9,035 bases of DNA from Bacteroidota bacterium (GCA_023429365.1 JAEYVW010000228.1:1-9035), one strand, 5' to 3'. Positions 1 through 7,095 are shown, counted from the first letter of the stretch. The notes: generated from the sequence alone by a model not told the origin. Made by a program: numbers and translations.

Positions 1-26
1 GGATGCCTTATAAAATATTTTCTTAA

Positions 27-1460
27 TTACATCGCAGCCAACTGGACCTTTTGCTGAAGCTCCAACACATTTTCACGGAACACAGTATCAGTATCCATCA
101 GGTCTTTTACGGTCTGGCAGGAGTGAATAACAGTGGTATGGTCTCTTCCGCCAAAATGTTCACCGATCGTTTTGAGAGAATTCTTGGTAAATGCCTTAGC
201 CAGGTACATTGTGATCTGCCGGGCCTGCACGATCTCTCTTTTGCGGGTCTTCTGCAACAGTTTATCGTAGGAGACGTCAAAGTACTCACAAACCATACGC
301 TGTATGGTATCTATTGTGATCTCTTTGCTGGATGATTTTATAAAGTTTCGTAACACTTTCTTTGCTAAATCTAGGTCAATCTCTCTCCTGTTAAGCGAAG
401 ATTGTGCCAACAGCGAGATCAGGGCACCTTCTAACTCCCTGATATTACTGTTAATATTATAAGCAATGTATTTCACCACCTCTTTAGGCATCTCCAACCC
501 GTCATTTTTCATCTTTTTCTCAAGTATCTCAATGCGGGTATCATAATCCGGGATCTGCATATCGGCGCTAAGCCCCCAGCGAAAACGGCTCAACAACCTT
601 TCCTGGACCCCGTCGAGGTCTTTTGGTGACTTGTCGGAAGTAAGGATCAGTTGCTTATGAGATTGATGCAGGTGATTGAAAATAGCAAAAAAAGCATCCT
701 GTGATTTTTCAGCCTTATTAAAGAACTGAACATCGTCGATGATCAGCACATCGATCATCTGGTAAAAATGAATAAAGTCGTTGATGGCATTGTTGCGCCC
801 GTGATCCATGAATTGGTTGATGAACTTTTCAGAGCTCACGTACAGCACCACTTTATTGGGATGAAGCTTCTTGACTTCATTACCGATGGCCTGCGCCAGG
901 TGCGTTTTACCCAGGCCTACACCGCCATAAATGACCAGGGGATTAAAGGAATTCGCACCAGGTTTTTCGGCAACCGTTTTACCGGCGCGCCTGGCTACCC
1001 TGTTGCAATCGCCCTCAATAAATGTATCGAATGTGTAAATATGATTTAACTGGGGATCGATCTGCATTTTCTTCAGACCGGGAATTACAAAAGGATTCTT
1101 TACAGGATTGTTGATGACCAGGGGGAAATCCATTTCATTATTGGAAAAAGTTTTATAACCCTGTCCGGTAACATCCATGGTCAGTGGCTTGTTCTTGCTG
1201 TTTCCGCTATCCACCATGATCCGATATTCCAGATGGGCATCTTTTCCCAATTCTCTCTTCAAAGTCTTTGCCAATAAATTTACATAATGCTCCTCGAGGT
1301 ACTCAAAGAAGAACTGACTTGGTACCTGGATAACGAGAACATTATTTTTTAAGGAAACAGGATGGATAGGTTCGAACCAGGTTTTGTAATGCTGCCATTC
1401 AACAATATCCTTGATGATCTTCAAACAATTTGACCAAACCTTTTCAGCATTTTTCTCCAT
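27..1460 (-). CDS. dnaA: Chromosomal replication initiator protein DnaA
   Basis: This is the AAA+ initiator that binds DnaA boxes at oriC, melts the origin and loads the replicative helicase; it also acts as a transcription regulator. The 477-residue protein is full length for the family. Residues 1-85 form the N-terminal helicase/DnaA interaction domain. A linker follows, with a segment around 121-153 (NPFVIPGLKK...) that I associate with Bacteroidota. The AAA+ core has Walker A GGVGLGKT at 179-186, Walker B VLIIDD at 238-243, sensor 1 LILTSD at 271-276, an arginine-finger region ERLLSRF near 287-293, and sensor 2 NIRELEGAL at 339-347. The C-terminal DNA-binding domain carries the DnaA signature GGRDHTTVIHSCQTV at 437-451. 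The ATG at 1460 gives the expected N-terminus. The gene is divergent from the FAD dehydrogenase across a long AT-rich gap. No clear TAnnTTTG element was found just upstream. The identification is very secure. Confidence 0.98.
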   Translation of the reverse strand: MEKNAEKVWSNCLKIIKDIVEWQHYKTWFEPIHPVSLKNNVLVIQVPSQFFFEYLEEHYVNLLAKTLKRELGKDAHLEYRIMVDSGNSKNKPLTMDVTGQGYKTFSNNEMDFPLVINNPVKNPFVIPGLKKMQIDPQLNHIYTFDTFIEGDCNRVARRAGKTVAEKPGANSFNPLVIYGGVGLGKTHLAQAIGNEVKKLHPNKVVLYVSSEKFINQFMDHGRNNAINDFIHFYQMIDVLIIDDVQFFNKAEKSQDAFFAIFNHLHQSHKQLILTSDKSPKDLDGVQERLLSRFRWGLSADMQIPDYDTRIEILEKKMKNDGLEMPKEVVKYIAYNINSNIRELEGALISLLAQSSLNRREIDLDLAKKVLRNFIKSSSKEITIDTIQRMVCEYFDVSYDKLLQKTRKREIVQARQITMYLAKAFTKNSLKTIGEHFGGRDHTTVIHSCQTVKDLMDTDTVFRENVLELQQKVQLAAM

Positions 1461-2070
1461 CAGTAACGTAACAATTTATATAGCGGGTTAATTATAGTCG
1501 TTTGAAAAAAATGTCCAAAAAAATTCTCCACACATGTCAATAAAAAAAGTTGGACGGGACGGCGAATATCAACATTTATTGGATAAAAAAAAATTTTTAT
1601 TCAGGCCTTTTTTAACTAGCTGAAACACTATCTCATTTCATAAATTTTTCCTGAGAAAAATTTGGAAATTTCAAAAAACAACCCATTAAAAAAACGCAAC
1701 CTCTTCATCAACCAGATTGTTTTTTTATTCCTGGGCATGCTTCCAAAAAGTAAACGGGTAAACTAAGAAACTTGTATTAATGATGCCGGTAAATTTACCT
1801 TTTTCCCGAATGGCAATTTAAAATAATCAAGAGCCGATAACGATAAAAAAAATAAACCCGCACAGGATTTCTTTACAAGATCTACACCCTTTGAAGATAG
1901 AGATATTTCTTTATCAGGGCAAGAAAAAATCCGATAAAAAAATTATTTGGTTTACAACCTAACAGTATCAATTAGTTTGAAAAAAAACTGTCACTCGAAT
2001 GGCAGTGGCAGCATGAGGCTGCGACGTTTTGTCTGTTTAAAAATTTAATCCGCAATGATGACATTAACCC
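1461..2070. other. AT-rich intergenic region upstream of dnaA (possible regulatory/origin region)
   Basis: About 600 bases lie between the divergent dnaA and FAD dehydrogenase genes, and no open reading frame there looks like a gene. The region has many A and T runs, for example an A/T block at 1583-1600 whose ends form an inverted repeat. It also holds one near-consensus DnaA box at 1524-1532, a perfect 12-base palindrome GGTAAATTTACC at 1788-1799, and overlapping small hairpins at 1988-2022. The dense DnaA-box cluster of a classical oriC is not visible by eye, so an origin is only a possibility. The simplest reading is a long dnaA promoter/leader region plus the upstream region of the dehydrogenase. 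Confidence 0.5.
1524..1532 (+). promoter_or_regulatory. Candidate DnaA box
   Basis: The sequence TTCTCCACA differs at one base from the DnaA box consensus TTATCCACA. It lies 64 bases upstream of the dnaA start codon, a common position for an autoregulatory box. A second, weaker resemblance (TTATCCAAT read on the minus strand, two mismatches) lies near 1577-1585. A single imperfect nine-mer can occur by chance in AT-rich DNA. Confidence 0.3.
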
Positions 2071-2078
2071 TAGCTTTG
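2071..2078 (+). promoter_or_regulatory. Bacteroidota -7 promoter element of the FAD dehydrogenase gene
   Basis: TAGCTTTG matches the Bacteroidota sigma-factor -7 consensus TAnnTTTG. I see no good TTG at the usual -33 spacing; the nearest TTTTG, ending at 2031, is too far. Transcription would start a few bases after 2078. That places the possible GTG start at 2078 inside the promoter and favours the ATG at 2111. Confidence 0.55.
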
Positions 2079-2110
2079 TGCCGGATTGTTTTCAGGATAA
2101 AAACCTGACC

Positions 2111-3718
2111 ATGCAAAGAAAAATATCTTTAAAATTGCTTCCCTCCGAAGCAGCCAGTGACTTAAGCGTTAAACGATATATCGCGCAATCAGAAGGCATT
2201 AAACCTGGCGATATCAGCGGCTATAACATCATCCGGCAATCCATCGATGCCAGGAGTAAACAACCCTGGGTCAACCTGACCTTACAAGTGTTTATAAAAG
2301 AACCTTTGCAACAAAGGGTAAGGCAACAGTTCAACTTTGAATACGTTGGCCAGGCCGGCAAAAAAGTCGCAATAGCCGGCGCCGGCCCCGCCGGTTTATT
2401 TACCGCGTTAAAACTGATCGAAGCAGGCATAAAACCCATCATACTTGAAAGAGGGAAAGATGTCAGGGCACGTCGCCGCGACCTGGCTCTTTTAAATAAG
2501 GAAGGAGAATTAAACCCTGAAAGCAACTATTGTTTTGGTGAAGGCGGCGCCGGCACTTATAGCGATGGCAAACTCTATACCCGCAGTTCAAAGCGTGGTG
2601 ATGTGAACAGGATACTCAACCTTTTTGTGCATTTTGGCGCCGACGAAAAAATCCTTTACGAAGCACATCCGCATATCGGCACCAATAAACTCCCGCATAT
2701 CATCACTGCCATGCGCGAAAAGATCCTGGAATGTGGTGGTGAGTTGCTATTTGAAACAAAGCTGGTAGACCTGGCAATTAAAAATGAAAAGGTAACCGGG
2801 GTGCGCACAGCAATGGGCGCCACCATTGACGCAGATGCGCTGGTGTTGGCAACAGGTCATTCAGCCCGGGATATATTTGAATTGCTCTATAACCGGCGTT
2901 TATTGATCGAGCCCAAGCCTATTGCGCTGGGCGTAAGGGCTGAACATCCCCAGGCACTTGTCGACAGGTCTCAATACCACAGTGCTATAAGAGATCCTTT
3001 TCTTCCACCAGCATCCTATAGCCTCGTACAGCAGGTAGGCCCGAAGGGCGTCTTTTCATTTTGTATGTGCCCGGGAGGTATCATCGCCCCTGCTGCTACT
3101 GCGCCAGGCGAACTGGTCGTAAACGGCTGGAGTCCCTCGCGTCGTAATAATCCTTTTGCCAATAGTGGTATCGTGGTAACCGTCGAAGCAGATGATCTAA
3201 AACAACTCAAAAAGCAGAAGGATTTTGAACAAACCTGTCAGCAGCCGGTGTCGGTCCTGGATTCGGCTTTGGGCATGATGTATTTTCAGCAATATGTAGA
3301 ACGAAAGGCCTTCACTGCAGGAGGCGGCAAATTTGTCGCACCCGCACAACGCCTGGTGGATTTCACCGAAAAAAAAGTATCGGACAGTCTGCCTAAATGT
3401 TCCTATTTACCTGGATTGCACTCCAGTGCCCTCGACGAAGTATTACCACCCATAATTCATGAGAGCCTGCAATTAGCCTTTAAGGAGTTTGGCAAAAAGA
3501 TTCGCGGATATTTTACAAACGAAGCGGTGTTGGTGGCAACAGAATCGAGGACTTCGTCACCAGTTAGGATACCTCGGGACAAAGAAACATTGCAGCATCC
3601 CCAACTAAAAAACTTATACCCCTGCGCGGAAGGAGCCGGTTATGCAGGTGGTATTGTAAGCGCTGCGATGGACGGTGAAAGCGTCGCATCCAGGATTGCC
3701 ACTGTTTTGCAGACATAA
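2111..3718 (+). CDS. FAD-dependent dehydrogenase of unknown substrate (NAD(P)/FAD-dependent oxidoreductase family)
   Basis: This is a 535-residue cytosolic flavoprotein of the group annotated as uncharacterised FAD-dependent dehydrogenases (the COG2509-like group); no substrate is firmly known. An N-terminal domain of about 80 residues precedes the FAD-binding Rossmann fold, with dinucleotide motif GAGPAG at 90-95 and the acidic residue ending the second strand in IILERG near 111-116. Family hallmarks include GEGGAGTYSDGKLYTR at 143-158, LATGHSARD near 247-255, ESRTSSPVRIPR at 488-499, and the C-terminal FAD-contacting stretch CAEGAGYAGGIVSAAMDG at 515-532. An in-frame GTG at 2078 would add 11 residues but overlaps the -7 element, so I chose the ATG at 2111 (MQRKISLKLLP). 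The gene appears to be transcribed alone. The family is secure; the function is not. Confidence 0.93.
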   Translation: MQRKISLKLLPSEAASDLSVKRYIAQSEGIKPGDISGYNIIRQSIDARSKQPWVNLTLQVFIKEPLQQRVRQQFNFEYVGQAGKKVAIAGAGPAGLFTALKLIEAGIKPIILERGKDVRARRRDLALLNKEGELNPESNYCFGEGGAGTYSDGKLYTRSSKRGDVNRILNLFVHFGADEKILYEAHPHIGTNKLPHIITAMREKILECGGELLFETKLVDLAIKNEKVTGVRTAMGATIDADALVLATGHSARDIFELLYNRRLLIEPKPIALGVRAEHPQALVDRSQYHSAIRDPFLPPASYSLVQQVGPKGVFSFCMCPGGIIAPAATAPGELVVNGWSPSRRNNPFANSGIVVTVEADDLKQLKKQKDFEQTCQQPVSVLDSALGMMYFQQYVERKAFTAGGGKFVAPAQRLVDFTEKKVSDSLPKCSYLPGLHSSALDEVLPPIIHESLQLAFKEFGKKIRGYFTNEAVLVATESRTSSPVRIPRDKETLQHPQLKNLYPCAEGAGYAGGIVSAAMDGESVASRIATVLQT

Positions 3719-3779
3719 TCAGCGAGTTATCATTGTAATACCATTTAGTGAAAAATTATGGCTTATATGAGTTAACGGT

Positions 3780-3787
3780 TATTTTTG
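3780..3787 (+). promoter_or_regulatory. Bacteroidota -7 promoter element of the ABC exporter operon
   Basis: TATTTTTG fits TAnnTTTG and ends 19 bases before the ATG at 3807, leaving a short leader. A TTATG at 3756-3760 is at roughly the right distance for a weak -33 element. It would drive both the ATPase and the permease genes. Confidence 0.5.
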
Positions 3788-3806
3788 CGATACAATCTGA
3801 AAAGCT

Positions 3807-4745
3807 ATGGCCATACTGGAATTAAAAAACCTGAGAAAGTATTTTGCTACCCAAAAAGCCGTCGATGATATCAGCCTGACTATTGAACAGGGCCAGATCT
3901 TCGGTTTGCTCGGCCCAAACGGTGCGGGCAAAACAACTCTCATCCGTATGATCACTGGTATTTTCTACCCCGACCAGGGTGAGATCATTTTTAACGGCAA
4001 AAAATTCGACCCCATTAAAGATATCGGACAGATCGGGTATATGCCGGAAGAACGAGGTCTTTACAAAAAAATGAAGATCGGGGAACAGGCGCTTTACCTG
4101 GCACAACTGAAAGGCCTGAACAAGTACGAGGCGACCAAAAAGATCAAAGCCTGGTTTGACCGCCTGGATATGGAATCATGGTGGAATAAAAAGGTGGAAG
4201 ACCTTTCAAAAGGTATGAGCCAGAAATTGCAATTTGTAACTACTGTGCTCCATGAACCCAAACTGGTCATTCTGGATGAGCCTTTCAGTGGACTCGACCC
4301 CGTGAATGCAAACCTCATCAAAGACGAGATCTATAACCTGGCCCGCAACGGGTCCACGATTATCTTCAGTACGCACCGGATGGAACAGGTTGAGGAAATC
4401 TGTGATCATATTGTGTTGGTCAATAAAGGGAAAAAGATCCTGGATGGTACTGTGAAAAATGTAAAACATGATTTTAAGGAAAACCTCTTTAAAGTGAGTT
4501 TTTCCGACAGGATTATGGCCGAACATTTAGCAATTCACCTGTTTGAAGTAAAGCAGAAAGGAGACAACGAAGTGGTGATCAAACTTGACCCGGGTTATAC
4601 TAATAATGATGTGTTGCAGTATTTTATAAATAAAGGCCTTGGTATTGAATCATTCAATGAGATTCTTCCCTCGCTTAACGATATATTTATCCGACTGGTG
4701 GAAGACACACCCGCTGCAAGGCAGTTCCAGGAAATTAAAGTGTAA
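3807..4745 (+). CDS. ABC exporter ATP-binding subunit (NatA/YhaQ-like)
   Basis: This is the cytoplasmic ATPase of an ABC-2-type exporter, 312 residues long. Motifs in order are Walker A GPNGAGKT at 36-43, PEERGLY at 80-86 in the Q-loop region, signature LSKGM at 133-137 (in place of LSGGQ), Walker B LVILDEP at 153-159 with D-loop SGLDP at 161-165, and the switch histidine in FSTH at 187-190. Residues from about 205 form the extra C-terminal domain (DUF4162-type) common in this subfamily. The PEERG loop and LSKGM signature are typical of ATPases paired with NatB/YhaP-like permeases, which match the next gene. The substrate is unknown; sodium, peptide or drug export has been proposed for relatives. 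The start at 3807 fits the promoter and MAILELKNLRK is a normal N-terminus. No separate terminator lies before the permease, 74 bases downstream, so co-transcription is likely. Confidence 0.95.
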   Translation: MAILELKNLRKYFATQKAVDDISLTIEQGQIFGLLGPNGAGKTTLIRMITGIFYPDQGEIIFNGKKFDPIKDIGQIGYMPEERGLYKKMKIGEQALYLAQLKGLNKYEATKKIKAWFDRLDMESWWNKKVEDLSKGMSQKLQFVTTVLHEPKLVILDEPFSGLDPVNANLIKDEIYNLARNGSTIIFSTHRMEQVEEICDHIVLVNKGKKILDGTVKNVKHDFKENLFKVSFSDRIMAEHLAIHLFEVKQKGDNEVVIKLDPGYTNNDVLQYFINKGLGIESFNEILPSLNDIFIRLVEDTPAARQFQEIKV

Positions 4746-4819
4746 TGCGCAGCAATTTCAGATATTTTATCTGGGAATCAGGCATAAATAGTATCCGGTA
4801 AAAATCATAACTACACACC

Positions 4820-6100
4820 ATGAACAAAACATTGATTATCATAAAACGTGAATACCTCACCAGGGTAAGAAAAAAAACTTTCATCATTAGTACCATTCTT
4901 TTCCCGTTGTTGTACCTGGGATTGATATTTGGGATGACCTACATAGGGGCAAAGTCGAGGACAAAGCTGGATGTGGCGCTAATTGATTCATCGGGTTATT
5001 TCGACAGGGGCCGGATTGAACGGGAAAATCAGAAGGACAGCTCATCGCTGCTGAGCCTGTTAAATATTGAAGCAGACAGCCTGAAGAAGAGCTTTTCTGA
5101 TATGGGATACGACGGCTATATTGTAATACCCCGCCAGGACGACTGGCAATCGGGCCTCAAAGGACTTAATATGTATACCAGCCGCACCATGGGCGCTGAT
5201 GCGTCGGGACGTGTGGAACAAAAGCTCAATAATATATGGAATGAACTCAAAAATGAACGCCTCGGCATTGACGAGGATAAAAAGAACATCATCAAAAACA
5301 GCGTGGTAAGTATCAGGGCGGTCAATTTGCACGACAAATCAGCCAATTCTAAGGTCGCCAGCACCATTGGATATGTAGCGGGTTTTCTCATCTATTTTAT
5401 ACTGCTTATTTATGGTTCACAGGTTATGATGGGCGTGATGGAGGAAAAGACCAACCGGATCGCGGAAGTGATCGTTAGTTCGGTCAAACCATTCCAGCTG
5501 ATGTTGGGCAAGATCATTGGTATCGGCCTGGTAGCCTTAACGCAGTTCTTTCTCTGGATCGCCTTTATCTTTATTATCTATAATGCCACCAAGGCATCCG
5601 GCAATAATATAGCGGCCATGGGTGGAGTCATGGAAGGTGTTCAAAACGTTTTCGGCAGTATCAATATCCCGATGATATTATTTGGGTTCGGGTTTTACTT
5701 TATGGGCGGATTCTTTTTCTACTCATCTCTTTATGCCGCTATCGGCAGCGCCGTTAATGAAGACATGCGGGAAGCACAGTCACTCAGTTTCCCGGTCACC
5801 CTGCTGGTCATTTTTTCTATCGCCATGATGTCGGTGGCCATGAGCGATCCCACCGGCCCGATAGCTGTATGGGGCAGTATCATTCCCTTCAGTTCACCCA
5901 TTATTATGATGGCACGCATTCCGTTTGGGGTACCGGGTACCGTCCCGTACTGGCAACTCGGACTTTCCATGGTCTTACTCATCGCGGGCTTTCTCTTCGC
6001 AGTATGGCTGAGCGGAAAGATCTATCGCACGGGTATCCTGATGTACGGGAAAAAACCGAGCTGGAAGGAGATGCTTAAATGGGCATTCCGGAAAAGCTAG
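4820..6100 (+). CDS. ABC-2 family exporter permease (NatB/YhaP-like)
   Basis: This is the inner-membrane partner of the preceding ATPase, 426 residues long. A cytoplasmic N-terminus (KREYLTRVRKKTF, residues 9-21) leads into the first membrane helix at about 22-43. A large extracytoplasmic loop of about 140 residues follows, then a cluster of helices at roughly 183-204, 225-254, 283-313, 324-342 and 376-397, with one more possible near 345-363. After the second helix comes MEEKTNRIAEVIVSSVKP (207-224), the conserved cytoplasmic motif of this permease family and a likely coupling element to the ATPase. The C-terminus is basic and cytoplasmic. The ATG at 4820 follows an A/C-rich leader without a Shine-Dalgarno site, as usual in Bacteroidota. 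The TAG stop codon is also the first triplet of a heptamer repeat array. The transported substrate cannot be read from the sequence. Confidence 0.93.
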   Translation: MNKTLIIIKREYLTRVRKKTFIISTILFPLLYLGLIFGMTYIGAKSRTKLDVALIDSSGYFDRGRIERENQKDSSSLLSLLNIEADSLKKSFSDMGYDGYIVIPRQDDWQSGLKGLNMYTSRTMGADASGRVEQKLNNIWNELKNERLGIDEDKKNIIKNSVVSIRAVNLHDKSANSKVASTIGYVAGFLIYFILLIYGSQVMMGVMEEKTNRIAEVIVSSVKPFQLMLGKIIGIGLVALTQFFLWIAFIFIIYNATKASGNNIAAMGGVMEGVQNVFGSINIPMILFGFGFYFMGGFFFYSSLYAAIGSAVNEDMREAQSLSFPVTLLVIFSIAMMSVAMSDPTGPIAVWGSIIPFSSPIIMMARIPFGVPGTVPYWQLGLSMVLLIAGFLFAVWLSGKIYRTGILMYGKKPSWKEMLKWAFRKS

Positions 6101-6125
6101 TCGTTAGTCGATAGTCTGCAGTCGA
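6098..6125 (+). repeat. Tandem heptamer array, TAGTCGN x4
   Basis: Four consecutive 7-base units are TAGTCGT, TAGTCGA, TAGTCTG and CAGTCGA. The first begins with the permease stop codon. The last two are slightly decayed. The same heptamer starts at the stop codon of the repeat protein gene (7093-7106), so this is probably a dispersed simple-repeat family of the genome rather than chance. Confidence 0.7.
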
Positions 6126-6232
6126 GTTCGGCTGTTCATATACGTCTTTTTTTACTTCCCGCCTTACCGCCTTCCCGGCAAAAACCGGGTCTGTGTTAAA
6201 ATTATGTTTAGTTGATAAGCGGTATAATTTAA

Positions 6233-6270
6233 TACGAAACTGATCGTATATTTGATACGAAGCTTTTCGT
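6233..6270. promoter_or_regulatory. Double dyad operator around the promoter of the repeat protein
   Basis: Two inverted repeats flank the -7 element. The first is TACGA (6233-6237), six bases, then TCGTA (6244-6248). The second is ACGAA (6257-6261), four bases, then TTCGT (6266-6270). Both left halves read aTACGAA, and the repeats start exactly 23 bases apart, about two helical turns. The first overlaps the -7 element and the second covers the expected transcription start, a layout suited to repression. The half-sites recall BlaI/MecI-type operators (TAC...GTA), but the binding protein is not in the window. Confidence 0.5.
6247..6254 (+). promoter_or_regulatory. Bacteroidota -7 promoter element of the repeat protein gene
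   Basis: TATATTTG is a full match to TAnnTTTG, 49 bases before the ATG at 6304. It sits between the two dyads at 6233-6248 and 6257-6270. The -33 element is not clear; the TTG at 6212-6214 is too distant. A minimal upstream open frame (ATG at 6281, five codons) lies in the leader and is probably incidental. Confidence 0.55.
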
Positions 6271-6303
6271 CAAACTAAACATGATAATCTTAAATTGAAA
6301 AAA

Positions 6304-7095
6304 ATGAAACCACGATCAACCCGTAAGCCCGGCATTTATTTAGCCGCAGCCCTGGCCGTAATTTTTGCCCTGGCTCTTATTTCCTGGGACCGCAAGCAGG
6401 AACAGGATAAATCATATGACAAGGACCATTATCAGGTGGATACCATACCCGGCAAAAAAGAAAGAAAGGTCCGTGATTTGGATGATGCAATACGTGAACT
6501 TGACGAGGTTGATATTGACCTGGAAATGGAAAAAGCCATGCGCAACGTTGAGAAAGCAATGAAAGACCTCGACTTCCAGAAAATGGAACTGGATGTTCAA
6601 CGTGCCATGCAGGATGTAAATATGGAAAAGGTCAAAGCCGATGTTGAAAAGGCCATGAAAGATGTTGACTTTAAAAAGATAGAGCAGGAAGTGAAGGAAT
6701 CCATCGCAAAGATAGATTTTGATAAAATCCAGTTGGAACTGGAAAAGGTAAAAGATATAGATATGAAAGAGATACAGGCCAGCATGGATAAAGCCAGGGA
6801 AGAAATGAAAAAGATAGGACCTCAGCTTGAAAAAGAACTAAAAGAAGCAAAAGTGCATATCGAAAAGGCCAAAGCTGAACTGAAAGAATACAAGACTTTC
6901 GTCGATGGCCTGGAAAACGATGGCCTGATCAATAAAAAACAGGGATACGAGATCGAACACAAGGATGGAAAACTAACGATCAACGGTAAAGAAGCGTCTT
7001 CGCAGACCTATCAGAAATATCGCAGCTTTCTTGAAAAGCATAAAAAATTCAATATCGAAAAATCCGACGACGACTTTGATATAGATATCGATTAG
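6304..7095 (+). CDS. Membrane-anchored protein with 16-residue charged repeats (M56/BlaR1 tail-like)
   Basis: I do not recognise a characterised function. The 263-residue protein has a basic N-terminus and one hydrophobic segment at 11-27 (signal anchor or uncleaved signal), so the rest is probably extracytoplasmic. From about 68 it consists of repeats of about 16 residues: clear units begin at 88 (DLDFQKME), 104 (DVNMEKVK), 120 (DVDFKKIE), 136 (KIDFDKIQ) and 151 (DIDMKEIQ), with pattern D-h-D-h-x-K-h. A longer charged helix, likely coiled coil, follows to about 200. The conserved-looking end has DGLINKKQGYEIEHKDGKL at 213-231, then INGKEAS, then an Asp-rich tail SDDDFDIDID. From memory, similar ends occur on M56 (BlaR1-like) peptidases of Chitinophagaceae; here there is no peptidase domain. 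ATG 6304 is preferred over an in-frame TTG at 6295. A double-dyad promoter precedes it and a strong terminator follows. Confidence 0.8.
   Translation: MKPRSTRKPGIYLAAALAVIFALALISWDRKQEQDKSYDKDHYQVDTIPGKKERKVRDLDDAIRELDEVDIDLEMEKAMRNVEKAMKDLDFQKMELDVQRAMQDVNMEKVKADVEKAMKDVDFKKIEQEVKESIAKIDFDKIQLELEKVKDIDMKEIQASMDKAREEMKKIGPQLEKELKEAKVHIEKAKAELKEYKTFVDGLENDGLINKKQGYEIEHKDGKLTINGKEASSQTYQKYRSFLEKHKKFNIEKSDDDFDIDID

Noticed and set aside
1583..1600. A/T inverted repeat as a terminator or unwinding element
   Set aside because: It has only A-T pairs and lies in a region full of A and T runs, so it cannot be told apart from composition. It is mentioned only as part of the intergenic description.
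4791..4819. Separate promoter for the ABC permease gene
   Set aside because: No TAnnTTTG is present in the 74-base gap and the ATPase-permease pair is expected to be co-transcribed.
6120..6153. CAGTCG-AGTT-CGGCTG hairpin followed by a T run as a terminator
   Set aside because: The stem is weak with one wobble and the T run begins about 14 bases after it, too far for a standard terminator. The pairing partly reflects the heptamer repeat.
6174..6189. Hairpin CCCGG-CAAAAA-CCGGG after the ABC permease, as an operon terminator
   Set aside because: The stem is only five pairs and no T run follows on the plus strand; the T run at 6147-6153 lies before it. It cannot be called an intrinsic terminator.
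6281..6298. Upstream mini-ORF before the repeat protein
   Set aside because: It has only five codons in an A/T-rich leader with no sign of selection; such frames occur by chance.
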